Assembly: GCA_964057225.1 (NCBI GenBank)
Contig: OZ059895.1
Coordinates: 16,018,001-16,082,000 of the forward strand
Origin: Auanema rhodensis
Lineage: Eukaryota > Nematoda > Chromadorea > Rhabditida > Rhabditidae
Length of the DNA: 64,000 bases
Direction: 5' to 3'
Below are positions 1-11,424 of this stretch, piece after piece; within the stretch, counting starts at the first letter, position 1; every line of letters starts with the position of its first letter. The notes under the pieces were generated by a model. The model made no database searches. It was not told the DNA's origin and was given only the letters and a program-made list of their open reading frames with translations. The position numbers and the translations under genes are program-made.

Positions 1-1761
1 CTTTCTTGTTTTTTTTTTCCTCATCATCGCCTGCATCAGCCTCATCTTCATCCTCACTTTCAGATTCAGCAGAGTCTTCGTCATTACCTTCCTGGAATTT
101 CCGGCCACTAACAGCAACCTGAAAAACAAAATTAATAAAAATATAAACAATAACCAACAAATTCACCTTAGAAACCATTGTTTGGAAAGGATTATTAACT
201 TCTTTTCCGGTTTTAACCAACTGACTATCTCTTTCAAAATGCAAAACGTGATCCAATTTATGTGGAATAAACGCATTCATGAATACAATATCATCTGCAT
301 GCTCGTGGGATCTTAAGCATCGCATTATAACGAGGATATATTTTCAAATAACAATACCTATCATCGAAGTACGACTCAACTTTGTCATCTCCAACAAGTG
401 GATCAACAATTAATTCAAATAATTTGCGTAAAGAGAGAACAGGAACGCCCAAATCCCTACACAAAAAGATGAGAAAGAATAGAAAAAAGATCAAAAACCT
501 GAAGAACTTATTCACATTGTTGCAGTCCATACGTAGAAAATCCAAAGCATATGGATGATCGTGCTCAACAGACTGTGAAACATCAATAATGTATAATTTT
601 CCGTCAAGTACAAGTGTGTTAAATTCGGATAAATCGGCATGAACAAGATGGCAAACTCTATATAACTTTCGCATATCTCGAACAAGTTGTGTGTACATTG
701 GTTCAGCTTCCTAATGTGAGAATATTGTTGAAAAAAATTTAAAAATTAAAAATTCGTACTTCAGCAGTTAAAGTGGCATTCTTGAGTAATGGAGCAGGCC
801 ATCCATCTTTACCAATGAAGTCCATAACTAACACGTGTCCCTACAGATATAATAAATAAGAACAACGGCTAGACGATGAGTCACAACTTTAAGTATATGT
901 GGTTGGGGCACTGGAAGACCTGCTTGATGCATGCGAAGCAAGTTACGCATCTCTTTTTCAGCCCACACGGCGACCATTTTACGAGGATTATGCTTGCAAT
1001 AACCGTTACGATATCTAAAATCATAAACCAATAAGACTACATATTAAAAACTATCCAAAATACCTGAACTCTCCAGCAACATATCGTTCACGATCCTTGA
1101 AAGTTAATATACTCGTCTTGTAAATTTTGACAGCCAAGCTTTGACTATTATTGGTTCCATGATAAACGTTAGCTTCTTTACCAGTAGAAATACAGCCATG
1201 AATATTTTCTAAAATTCCACGTTGTAGCAAACGGAATAACACTAGACGAGTTCTTGGATCCAGTACCTAATAAGAGTAAGAAATTAAATATAAAAAAGAA
1301 AAGTTTTACCTGTTCCACGGTGGCACGATCTGCTCTATCCTTGATTCTTTTTCTTTTTCTTTCTTCGTGATTATCAGCTTGTTTCTCGGCAACTACAAAC
1401 AAAAAATTATAAGAATGTTAATTATGAAATTCAAACCATGATGAGCTCCTTCCACTCTTGTTTGACAATTTGGTCCAATTCTATTTGCATTTAATTTTTT
1501 GGTGAAATCTAAATCAAAAATAAACAAATGAACTAGAACTTTCGATAAATACCATCTGTTTCATCACCGAAATCGTCTAGGTCATCTTCAAAATCGGAAT
1601 CGTTAATCTGCTCACCCTCTGTAATATGCAAAATGTACAGAACAAATACAGAACGAAATACCAATAAATTCATGCTCGCCGTCGGACGAACTGCTAGCAT
1701 CACTAAGAACATCAATTCCATCTAATATGTTTCCGGTATTTAAAACAGCTATCTGATCCAT
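1..1761 (-). CDS. riok-1: RIO1-type atypical serine kinase (RIOK1), C-terminus off window
   Basis: RIO1 family kinases act in late cytoplasmic maturation of the small ribosomal subunit. Translating the minus strand across several short introns gives, in order, an acidic N-terminus from the ATG at 1761-1759 ([10 protein letters not shown]), the nucleotide-binding [10 protein letters not shown] motif (about 1160-1195), [20 protein letters not shown] (about 960-1015), the catalytic [10 protein letters not shown] (about 615-645) and the metal-binding [13 protein letters not shown] (about 555-600). An acidic Glu/Asp/Ser-rich tail runs into the window edge. Introns are tiny: for example 46 bases ending near 312 (donor after the codons for YFDD), about 44 bases near 1510-1553, and about 43 near 1268-1310. 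Joining across the 46-base intron restores the frame into [12 protein letters not shown], which aligns with the end of the RIOK1 kinase domain. The gene is partial only because of the window edge. Confidence 0.93.
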
Positions 1762-3286
1762 ATTCTGAATATATAATTTTTTAGAAAAAATAAGAAATAT
1801 ATAGAGAAGCTAAAACAAGTGAAAACAAGATAAACAAAAGCATTTGAAACACAATTAAAGCAACTGTTTCAATAGCATTGAGCACATGAGAGTATCGATA
1901 AAACAATTAAATTGAGCATTCATCATAGAAAATATACAATGTTCGTGTTAATAATATCAAGTTTCTATGTTTGGAATTATACAAAAAGTTAACTAACCAT
2001 ACTTAGCTTCCAGATAATGCTCAAGTGCTTTGAGGAAAAAGGTGAAGCTTACCTTTGCTCCATGGTTACTAATCTATATGCGCTCTGGGACCAAATAAAT
2101 TAGTTATGCATATAGTAAAATTGAGTAGATATAGTTAACATTAAAGATGAAAAATTCGTCTCTACTTTTGAAATTGTTGACTATAATGGTTAAGAAAGCC
2201 ACAAAGACCAAAACCATTAGTGTCCGTCTTACTCGTTTCCGATATTTAGCTGATGCGCCTAATGAAACGCACGCGAAAAAATCAATAAGAGTTTTTTTTA
2301 AAATTCGATAATCAATCGCAAAAAAAATAATTAAAAATCGGGAAATCGTGAGCGAATTTTATTGGAAAAAGTACGTGAGCATTACAGTGCAATCCACACG
2401 CCTATACACATAGAAAGACAAGCACACAAAGAAGTCATACGAGAGACATATACGGTTTGTCACTTTTTTGATTAGACTAGCAAGTGTTTCACGATTTATT
2501 ACGACTTAATTTTACATTTTGAAATTTTGAGAAAAGTTAAAATAAAGTTGCAAAAATTGCGAAAAATGCGAAATTGAACTAAAATGTAACAGAAGGTGTA
2601 TGTGACTGCGACCGCATTAATGTGAATTCTCAGGTCGAGACAGGTCGAATGCCCTTGGTCCGTCATAAATCGGAGTAATAAGATCTCGGATTGTCTTCAT
2701 CTTTTAGTAAGTGGGGCTTTACGCTGTAAAAGATATAGGATCAGAGTTTCGTAGAGGGTTGGATTCCTCATATGATGTGTTTTGGAGGATGAAGAAACAG
2801 AATGAGAGAGATTTTGAAATTGTGTATGTATGAAGCTTGCGGGACTTAGGGAGCATAAGTAATTCCTCAGAGATTTGTAAGATATATGTAATTTAGAATT
2901 TTATATTTTCATATGCCCTTTTGAGATTTCGATGTTTTGCGCTTTTTTCTTAATTTTTTTGAATATTTAGGCTGTATTCTTATTGTTGTGATTGCAGCTT
3001 GCCATGTGACATGTACAATTGATTATTGATAAGAGGTGTCCCGATTTTCAATGATATTTCTGGTTAGTTTGATTCCACATGAGTTAAATTAATGTTTCTT
3101 ATTAATGCTTTCTTATATATTTTGATATCAATATATTAATGTTTTCCTTGCTGTTTAAATGAAATTTCTTCTTTTTTTTAATATTTATCACGTATAATTC
3201 TGTAGTTTTTCGCCGATATTGTAGTTTTAATTTTTAAAATTTTTGTTTTAACATTTTTCATTTTGTAATGTTATAGATTTCTACAA
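1762..3286. other. Intergenic region between RIOK1 and the nuclear receptor gene
   Basis: AT-rich sequence of about 1.5 kb between divergently transcribed RIOK1 (minus) and the nuclear receptor (plus). It probably holds both promoters and 5' untranslated exons. An acceptor-like GTTATAG lies about 10 bases before the receptor ATG, so a spliced leader or a 5' exon is likely. I see no coding potential or RNA gene in it. Confidence 0.5.
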
Positions 3287-4799
3287 ATGGAAGTTAGTTG
3301 TGCTATATGTGGTGATAAAGCTACAGGGAAACATTACGGAGCAGTGAGTTGTGATGGGTGTAAAGGTAAATTAATTTTTTTTTCTTTTTTGATTTTTACG
3401 CTTTAGTTTTGTAGGGTTTTTCCGACGAACTATTAGAAAAAGACATAGTTATGTTTGCAGGTTTAGCCATAATTGTATTGTTGACAAAGGTTTTCTTTTA
3501 ATTATCCTATTTCATATTATTTTTTAAAATATTCAGATAAACGAAACACTTGTCGAAGTTGTAGACTTAACGAATGTATTCGTAAAGGTATGCGTAAAGA
3601 AGCTGTACAAGCTGAGAGAGATCGGTAAGTTTATTCTTTTATGAAAGCTTCATTATGAATTTTCTTGTTATCTTTAACTAATATTTCACATTGCCTTCCA
3701 TACTTTGTGCCTTATCATCTTTGTAGTTCCGTATCTTAATAAGACAGCGATTTGATTTTAGGATAAGACCTCCCGGAACTTCACCAATACCTGATGATCC
3801 ACTTTTGGATTCTTTACTACGAGCAGAAGCCGCTGTTCGACAGTTACGATCTTCTGTGATTACTCGAACAGCGGATGCTCGCAGACAAGCTACAACGGGT
3901 GATGTAACTGATAGGTAATACTACTCATGAAGATTTTAAATAAACAAGTTTAATCTTTAGCATGAATCAGCAACTGATTTTATTGGTCGAATGGGCAAAG
4001 AATTTGGAGCAATTTCAACGATTACCCATGACGGCTCAAATAGCTTTATTGAGGTTCCGTTGAAAAAATTTTTATGTTAGAGAAAATTCTTCTCTATAGA
4101 CATTTCTCTGCTCAGCATCTAGTAATGTGTGCAGCTTTTCGTTCGATTCATATGAACGATGCTGTATGGCTAACAAATGAAACAACGTTGCACAAGGATA
4201 GTCCGAAAATACCGGATGTGAAGTATTTTTATTCTATTATTTCAAAGTTTTTATAAATTTCTTTTATAGTCGAGTAGCAGCACGTATCGTTGATCATTTA
4301 ACATATCCTATGAGACAGTTACAAATGAATGAAATTGAATACACAGCTTTAAAGGCTATAGCATTTTTTGATCCTTGTAAGCTTTTTCTTGGTTATTTGA
4401 TGATGTGTTATTTTAATTATTTAGGGGCTAAAGGTGTTGAAGGATCTCATACAGATGTAGATGACATGAGGCAAAAGGTAAAGCTTCTTTTCTTTTTTTT
4501 TTTTTAAACTTGTTCTGTTTTCTCTAGGTGATTGATTCATTAGAAAGGCATGTTAGGACAGTGTCACCGTTAAGGGATATGCCTAGGCGATTTCCCAATT
4601 TGCTGTTATTACTACCACCTATGTTAGCAATAGCAAGAGATTTAGTAGAAGTATGTATTCTAACCACATCAGTGTGTACTAATCAACAATTCAAATTTAG
4701 GATGTTCAACTAGCTAAGCTATTCGGTTTGGCTGCCATTGATCGCTTGATGCAAGAGTTGATGTTACCTCCTGATAGTTCAACGGACAAGCAACAATAA
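3287..4799 (+). CDS. HNF4-type (NR2A) nuclear hormone receptor
   Basis: A ligand-regulated transcription factor of the HNF4 class, expected in the nucleus. The ATG at 3287 opens directly into the DNA-binding domain: [15 protein letters not shown], the P-box CDGCKGFF, then [35 protein letters not shown] and the C-terminal extension [10 protein letters not shown]. This matches HNF4 far better than the divergent nematode receptors. A ligand-binding domain follows, including [12 protein letters not shown], then IALLR joined to [27 protein letters not shown], and a helix 10-12 region ending [20 protein letters not shown] before TAA at 4797-4799. The coding exons are separated by about eight short introns. 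The intron at about 4053-4098 is 46 bases and contains in-frame stops, so it must be removed. The protein is short at the N-terminus (no A/B region) and ends soon after the AF-2-like helix. Orthology to one particular C. elegans nhr gene cannot be set from this alone. Confidence 0.92.
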
Positions 4800-4928
4800 C
4801 GGTTTTTCATATTTGTCATTTCCCATCGTTTGTGCCAAGAATATCGAATTTATATCCTATAATATTATATTTATATATAGAAAGAGAGAAAGAAAAGAAA
4901 AAATTTAATAAATAATTTAAGTTCTAGT

Positions 4929-6909
4929 TCATGAATAATCGTTAGGTGTGAGTGGAGTTGTCTCACCAGTACTGACACTTGATTTCACATCATCTACTAC
5001 CATTTGGGGCTCAAAGTCTTTTTTCTGTCTGAAAACGCAGGAGCTACAAAATGTTTTCTGGCTAGATAACTGACTTGTGAGCTTCCCACAGATTCTCAAT
5101 GATATCTGTAGCAATAACTTCAGTAGCATGGGATCCGATGAATTTCAGCAACACAACGATATCACTGTTAAGAGTCCGGCGACAGAAATCAATCATTATT
5201 ACTTCTTCTGACATATCGTTTTTGATAAACCTGAAAAAAGAATATTCCGGTATGTAACATTCTTTTTAGAGAATTTTACTTTTTGATATAAGCAGCCTTG
5301 TGTCCTTCAGTCCTAGTATCACGTATGAGGCATACCAGATCAACAAGAGTAAGCATGCCGACGATAACAAACCTGAAATAAAAATATTATTTGAAGCTTC
5401 AGTACTTCATGACTGATTCTAACCAGCAGTAAAGGAACAAGAATATCTTTTCATTGAACATGTTTAATGAGAGGACACATTGAATCGAATATCGTTGTAG
5501 GTTGCCCAAAACTCTAACCTATGAAGCATGTTTTAAAAGAAATGCTGTTCTCATTCTCATAAACTTACTTGAAAATCACACATAGCTATTCTGGGAAAGT
5601 TTCCTGGAAGATATTTAGAGAATTTCAATCTTTGTCTTTAATTTTAAAGATACTAACCACTTAATTCCCAATCTGTTCCAGTCATAATATCACTCAAAAT
5701 ATGGAATCCCCACCAAGGGTTATTTTGACCAAGAAATTTGTTCATCATCAAAAATTGAGCTATAAGATTGACGACATAAAGAAATTTCGTCATTGTGTAT
5801 AAACTGCAAGTTCAACGTTAGTACTTAGATTCTGTATCTTTTATCATCTTTCCAATGATCACATACTTGCATATGTAAGTTCCATCTAGTTTTCCAAGGT
5901 TTAACAAGCGCATGAGCATGTTACTACCTCGACTTCTAACATTTTGAAGTTTTAAACTATCATGAATATGACCGACGATTATCCCTACTTTCTTCTTACG
6001 ATTTTCTTCCTTAAAAAGACCAATTCGTATTGAATGAAACAGTTTACTTGCATCATCTTGCTCTGCTTTCTGAGCTGTTTCCACTATATTTACTATGTTT
6101 AGACCACTTTTGTTGCTTGTCTGACCCCAGAACAATGCAGGAAAGTAAAAGAAAGCAGCTTCCAGTCCCATAATGAATGGCACCCATTGGTAGTAAATGA
6201 GTTGTTGAGCAATCCTGAAAATATGAGAAAACTTTAATTTTTTAATTTCTCTTCATCTGACCTTTCCTCAACCGATGTCGGTACATTCTCACCCGGTTTC
6301 ACCCAATACGTATTGTAAACAAAACAATAATTTTCCGCATACTGCTCCCATGCATGGGTAAACTACAACAGTTTCAGAATTCTTAAGCATTGTCATTGCA
6401 TAGCAATTACCTGAGCTGGTACCCAACACTGTAATGGAGCTCCTACATACTGCTTAGCCGTAATGGTTAAAGAACAGAAAACTATAACCATAGACGAATA
6501 ATAGTAATTCAGCCTATCCATGCCATTGTCATCTAATCTGAAATATCATTTCCTCGTTGTCTTGCAGTCTTCGAATTCTTTGATTGAAATGTAGATGTTA
6601 GAACGTGTTGAAACAAGATGCTAGCGAGACTGCCCTACTACTTTTCGTTTTGTTTGCAAACTCTTCACATGTTATTGATGTATCATCAACCAAAAGGTTA
6701 TTAGAATATTATTATATTTTCAGGAAAAAAAAAAGAAGAAAAAGTTCATGGCTTTTTCTCTTATATAGCATCAAAATTAATATTTTTAGCCTTTTGAAGT
6801 GGACCTGTTCTCAATAATAGTAGCTTGCTATATGTACAATATTCTTTAAAAGTATTTTATAAGCATACCTGGGCTTTATAGCATTAACAGCTGGCGCTAG
6901 AAAGTTCAT
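4929..6909 (-). CDS. Innexin (gap junction subunit)
   Basis: Innexins form invertebrate gap junction channels in the plasma membrane. The minus strand starts at ATG 6909-6907 ([14 protein letters not shown]), splices over a long first intron (about 6540-6865), then gives [14 protein letters not shown], a first membrane segment, and an extracellular loop with [12 protein letters not shown] and [15 protein letters not shown] (conserved cysteines). The family signature [20 protein letters not shown] is at about 6130-6205, followed by a cytoplasmic loop, further membrane segments and a second cysteine loop. The C-terminal exon reads [17 protein letters not shown] 46-base intron (about 5025-5070, ending TTTTCAG) then joins to QKKDFEP and a hydrophilic tail ending TPNDYS at TGA 4931-4929. 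If this intron is retained, a TAG at 5064-5062 ends the protein early. Most introns are short. Identity as an innexin is secure; the paralogue is not. Confidence 0.93.
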
Positions 6910-8006
6910 ATGTGATTGTTGTCGGGAGTGTTAAAATGAATATATCAAATATTATGAATATAGAAATTTCTAGAAAGAAATCAGAAGGATATGTGTGTCC
7001 TTGTGAGTGAGAAGATGAACTGATCTGTATGTCTTAGATGATGTCAATGAGCATGTAGGTGGGTTGTGAAGAGGAGAACTCTTGACTGTTAACACGGATA
7101 GGAGACAAATTGCAAACCGTTGAAGAATAGTTGAGAAAAATACGAAGATATCACGGTATTCTATGTACATTTTGAACTCTCCTCAGTGGAAAAAGCTATG
7201 TTTGAATGTGATATGCTGCAGTAAAAAGGCAAATCAAGTCTATTGTGATGTGATTTTCTCACAATTTCTCATATACCAACACCATACTGTGTATAAACTC
7301 TGATGTAGAAAAGGTGCGTACGGAAGTAACATTGTGAATTAATTTTAAAAAACATTTTGAAGAAAACTTTATTTCTAAAACATTTTTTTCTGTATTCGAA
7401 GTGTTTTGCCATCAAACAAAATGTTCACGTCCATCAAAGTTCACGTGTGAATGAAGTGAACCAGTTCACGTTAAAGGTCACGTAGACAAGCAATGCATTG
7501 ATTCTCGATCTGTTACTTTGTTGTAGCAGTAATGCGAATCAAGGAGAAACAACTATTCGAAAATTGTGACTCATCAGCCAACAGCTGTGATATAGTGAGC
7601 ATCACAATACATTCTTCCCTCTGCCTTCTTCCCTTACATCCCTTCAGGTATCTAACTCCTCACCTGCGACTAGTATATTCGTTTTAGTCAGTCAATACAA
7701 GTTCTATTATAACCAACTTGAGTTTCAATAGAATTAGACAAGGCTGCGATTCACTTGTTGTCACATTGCGAATGATTGTCGTCATTAAATTTATTTTTTT
7801 ATTCCACTTTCGTCAGTGGCAAGATTCGTTCTTACTGATTCTGTTTTTACTTCAGTATTTTAGTCAGTTTCATTTTTAAATGTTTATTTTCTTTCATATT
7901 TTTTGCTTTCTTCTTGTATTATATATCGCATATTGCATTTTGGAATAATTTTTGAAATATTCATTCATTTCTTTGTCAGAATTCATCTTTGTCTTCCTCC
8001 GGAAAT
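6910..8006. other. Intergenic region with a cluster of GTTCACGT-type motifs
   Basis: About 1.1 kb of AT-rich DNA between the divergent innexin (minus) and secreted-protein gene (plus). No coding frame with family support is visible. Four GTTCACGT or GGTCACGT motifs fall within 61 bases at 7423, 7439, 7464 and 7476 and look like nuclear receptor half-sites. Confidence 0.5.
7423..7483 (+). promoter_or_regulatory. Cluster of nuclear-receptor-like half-sites
   Basis: GTTCACGT occurs at 7423, 7439 and 7464 and GGTCACGT at 7476. The second sits in CAAAGTTCA, which resembles the HNF4-preferred motif, and the last in AAAGGTCA, a classical half-site. The cluster lies between two divergent promoters. 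Function is inferred from motif resemblance only. Confidence 0.3.
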
Positions 8007-8563
8007 ATGACGTATATACTAAAAGCCGTTGCTTTAACATTCTTTGTTGTGCACCAAATTGGAGTATCAAATTCAAAAGCTATAAATTCAGGTGAGTTCC
8101 CATCAGGTACATGTGGGATTGATATTTTTTATATTTTTGAGATGAATCTCTCCTATCGCCTGTACAACATGTTAGAAAAGAAAATGGAATTTACATCGCT
8201 GATAAAGATATTCAACTTGGAGATCCAGATGATGTTCCGGATGATGAACCAAAAGTTGAAAAAGTTGCTTGCATTCCTCGTATAAAATAACTATGATTTG
8301 TTTCCTTTCTAAAATCTGAACTTTCAGGCGAAACTACGAAGACAACAGGTGATAATTCTAGTGAAGAAGGCCAAGAATCTAATGGTAAAGCACTAGTTCT
8401 CTTTGAAAAATAGATAAACAGTCAAACATTTTTCTTTTTTTTTCTTTTAGAAACGGAATTGGAGGATGTTACTACAGTTTTTAATGATACAACTGTGTAT
8501 AATGGAACAGATGTGAATGAAGTCATGGAACTTCGTGTATATCGCCCATTATGCGATGATTAA
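8007..8563 (+). CDS. Small secreted acidic protein, unrecognised
   Basis: Four-exon gene. Exon 1 starts at ATG 8007 with a signal peptide (MTYILKAVALTFFVVHQIGV) and ends at the donor after 8091. The acceptor that keeps an acidic frame is at 8180 (GAAAAG), giving ENGIYIADKDIQ and DPDDVPDDEPKVEKVACIP. A short intron ending TTTCAG (about 8281-8328) leads to a Thr-rich segment (RETTKTTG) and SSEEGQES. A last intron ends TCTTTTAG near 8450. The final exon has NDT and NGT glycosylation sequons and ends RPLCDD before TAA 8561-8563. A poly(A) signal follows at 8633. The mature protein would be roughly 110 residues, acidic, with two cysteines. I do not recognise a family. The alternative acceptor at 8175 gives a Met/Phe-rich frame that soon stops, so I prefer 8180. 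Confidence 0.7.
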
Positions 8564-8632
8564 CATTGCGAACGAATTTTGTACGGGTTTTTATATGCAT
8601 TTTCAATTGTTATCGATTGTAATAACCTGATA

Positions 8633-8638
8633 AATAAA
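8633..8638 (+). terminator. Poly(A) signal AATAAA of the small secreted protein gene
   Basis: AATAAA 70 bases after the stop at 8563 and about 70 bases before the first array unit. Confidence 0.6.
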
Positions 8639-8768
8639 GAAGATAAGGTGTTCTCTATTATGCCTGCAACGGTAACATTATAATTGACCCTTCTGATATC
8701 CCCGTCTTGAAAACCCATATGAGATACCAAACAAGGTATGGCCTGTTAGACTCATTGAGTTGACCAAT

Positions 8769-8929
8769 AAACTTACCTGGCTGGGAGCTGCCCGCGATCA
8801 TCAAGGCGGGCTCTCTACGAAGAGGCCTGATCATTGCACTTTTCGATTGGGCTGACCTGTATGGCAATCTCGAGTTGAGATTCGCCAACAGCTAAATTTT
8901 TGCGTTTGGGGATGCGTTCGCGCGTCCCT
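8769..8929 (+). ncRNA. U1 spliceosomal snRNA, array copy 1 (reference copy)
   Basis: U1 recognises 5' splice sites by base pairing. The 5' end carries ACTTACCTG (8771-8779), complementary to the consensus donor. Stem-loop I has the U1-70K loop GATCATCAAGG (8796-8806). Stem-loop II has the U1A-type loop ATTGCAC (8833-8839). The single-stranded Sm site AAATTTTTG is at 8894-8902, and the 3' hairpin GGGATGCG/TTCG/CGCGTCCC (8909-8928) pairs at all eight positions. Length of about 161 fits nematode U1. Transcription is expected to be Pol II from an upstream proximal sequence element, which I cannot place confidently. Open minus-strand frames over this locus are shadows of the RNA. Confidence 0.95.
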
Positions 8930-9171
8930 TACAATCTCGAATATTAATTTCATGCTTGGTAATCAGAATATCGTGAGAGTTTCACGTGAAATCCACGTAC
9001 ATCCACACGCTCACTTCATTTTTGAATTATAATAGCACTTGACCGGTTGTTCTTCATGTTATAAAATTACTTCTATACTACAATTTTTCTTTTCAGGAAA
9101 TTGTGATCATTGAAGCCAAGGGAGAGACTTAGAATCGTAACGTTGGTATTCTGATAACGTGTAGTCTCATA

Positions 9172-9243
9172 TCCTCGGTAGTATAGTGGTGAGTATCCGC
9201 GTCTGTCACATGCGAGACCCGGGTTCAATTCCCGGCCGGGGAG
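9172..9243 (+). tRNA. tRNA-Asp(GTC), array copy 1 (reference copy)
   Basis: 72 bases folding as a full cloverleaf. The acceptor TCCTCGG pairs with CCGGGGA, with discriminator G. The anticodon arm is CGCGT/CTGTCAC/ATGCG with anticodon GTC, and the T arm is CCGGG/TTCAATT/CCCGG. No intron. A TTTT Pol III terminator follows at 9247-9250. It is transcribed in the same direction as the U1 gene 242 bases upstream. It closely resembles known nematode tRNA-Asp. Confidence 0.98.
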
Positions 9244-9495
9244 AATGTTTTACACCTGTTCAGTATGTTTTCTTCCAGGTAATGCCCTGAGGGTTAAATT
9301 ATCCGTAAATGTATTGTTTCATTGGCTAAATAGTTGTGAACGGGATGGTCGCCAATACTTTCGGGTTCTTCCCGCTTGAGTTGCAATTAAAACCTGATCG
9401 AATGTTTTTCCTCAAGATTCAGAAATTGAATAAAGTGAAACCCATATGAGATACCAAACAAGGTATGGCCTGTTAGACTCATTGAGTTGACCATT

Positions 9496-9656
9496 AAACT
9501 TACCTGGCTGGGAGCTGCCCGCGATCATCAAGGCGGGCTCTCTACGAAGAGGCCTGATCATTGCACTTTTCGATTGGGCTGACCTGTATGGCAATCTCGA
9601 GTTGAGATTCGCCAACAGCTAAATTTTTGCGTTTGGGGATGCGTTCGCGCGTCCCT
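9496..9656 (+). ncRNA. U1 snRNA, array copy 2
   Basis: All U1 motifs of copy 1 present; preceded by the CATT allele. Confidence 0.94.
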
Positions 9657-9898
9657 TACAATCTCGAATATTAATTTCATGCTTGGTAATCAGAATATCG
9701 TGAGAGTTTCACGTGAAATCCACGTACATCCACACGCTCACTTCATTTTTGAATTATAATAGCACTTGACCGGTTGTTCTTCATGTTATAAAATTACTTC
9801 TATACTACAATTTTTCTTTTCAGGAAATTGTGATCATTGAAGCCAAGGGAGAGACTTAGAATCGTAACGTTGGTATTCTGATAACGTGTAGTCTCATA

Positions 9899-9970
9899 TC
9901 CTCGGTAGTATAGTGGTGAGTATCCGCGTCTGTCACATGCGAGACCCGGGTTCAATTCCCGGCCGGGGAG
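9899..9970 (+). tRNA. tRNA-Asp(GTC), array copy 2
   Basis: Canonical sequence. Confidence 0.97.
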
Positions 9971-10222
9971 AATGTTTTACACCTGTTCAGTATGTTTTCT
10001 TCCAGGTAATGCCCTGAGGGTTAAATTATCCGTAAATGTATTGTTTCATTGGCTAAATAGTTGTGAACGGGATGGTCGCCAATACTTTCGGGTTCTTCCC
10101 GCTTGAGTTGCAATTAAAACCTGATCGAATGTTTTTCCTCAAGATTCAGAAATTGAATAAAGTGAAACCCATATGAGATACCAAACAAGGTATGGCCTGT
10201 TAGACTCATTGAGTTGACCAAT

Positions 10223-10383
10223 AAACTTACCTGGCTGGGAGCTGCCCGCGATCATCAAGGCGGGCTCTCTACGAAGAGGCCTGATCATTGCACTTTTCGA
10301 TTGGGCTGACCTGTATGGCAATCTCGAGTTGAGATTCGCCAACAGCTAAATTTTTGCGTTTGGGGATGCGTTCGCGCGTCCCT
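10223..10383 (+). ncRNA. U1 snRNA, array copy 3
   Basis: Motifs intact; CAAT upstream allele. Confidence 0.94.
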
Positions 10384-10625
10384 TACAATCTCGAATATTA
10401 ATTTCATGCTTGGTAATCAGAATATCGTGAGAGTTTCACGTGAAATCCACGTACATCCACACGCTCACTTCATTTTTGAATTATAATAGCACTTGACCGG
10501 TTGTTCTTCATGTTATAAAATTACTTCTATACTACAATTTTTCTTTTCAGGAAATTGTGATCATTGAAGCCAAGGGAGAGACTTAGAATCGTAACGTTGG
10601 TATTCTGATAACGTGTAGTCTCATA

Positions 10626-10697
10626 TCCTCGGTAGTATAGTGGTGAGTATCCGCTTCTGTCACATGCGAGACCCGTGTTCAATTCCCGGCCGGGGAG
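10626..10697 (+). tRNA. tRNA-Asp(GTC) variant, array copy 3
   Basis: G to T changes in the anticodon stem (CCGCTTCTG) and the T stem (CCCGTGTTC) each break a pair; probably weak or inactive. The unit also has GAAGGGG for GAACGGG downstream. Confidence 0.9.
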
Positions 10698-10949
10698 AAT
10701 GTTTTACACCTGTTCAGTATGTTTTCTTCCAGGTAATGCCCTGAGGGTTAAATTATCCGTAAATGTATTGTTTCATTGGCTAAATAGTTGTGAAGGGGAT
10801 GGTCGCCAATACTTTCGGGTTCTTCCCGCTTGAGTTGCAATTAAAACCTGATCGAATGTTTTTCCTCAAGATTCAGAAATTGAATAAAGTGAAACCCATA
10901 TGAGATACCAAACAAGGTATGGCCTGTTAGACTCATTGAGTTGACCATT

Positions 10950-11110
10950 AAACTTACCTGGCTGGGAGCTGCCCGCGATCATCAAGGCGGGCTCTCTACG
11001 AAGAGGCCTGATCATTGCACTTTTCGATTGGGCTGACCTGTATGGCAATCTCGAGTTGAGATTCGCCAACAGCTAAATTTTTGCGTTTGGGGATGCGTTC
11101 GCGCGTCCCT
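10950..11110 (+). ncRNA. U1 snRNA, array copy 4
   Basis: Motifs intact; CATT upstream allele. Confidence 0.94.
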
Positions 11111-11352
11111 TACAATCTCGAATATTAATTTCATGCTTGGTAATCAGAATATCGTGAGAGTTTCACGTGAAATCCACGTACATCCACACGCTCACTTCAT
11201 TTTTGAATTATAATAGCACTTGACCGGTTGTTCTTCATGTTATAAAATTACTTCTATACTACAATTTTTCTTTTCAGGAAATTGTGATCATTGAAGCCAA
11301 GGGAGAGACTTAGAATCGTAACGTTGGTATTCTGATAACGTGTAGTCTCATA

Positions 11353-11424
11353 TCCTCGGTAGTATAGTGGTGAGTATCCGCTTCTGTCACATGCGAGACC
11401 CGTGTTCAATTCCCGGCCGGGGAG
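11353..11424 (+). tRNA. tRNA-Asp(GTC) variant, array copy 4
   Basis: Same two stem changes as copy 3. Confidence 0.9.

Noticed and set aside
8685..8888. Repeated 67-residue minus-strand frames, one per array unit
   Set aside because: They are the antisense of the U1 snRNA gene. Their conservation is explained by the RNA and there is no promoter or family support for a protein.
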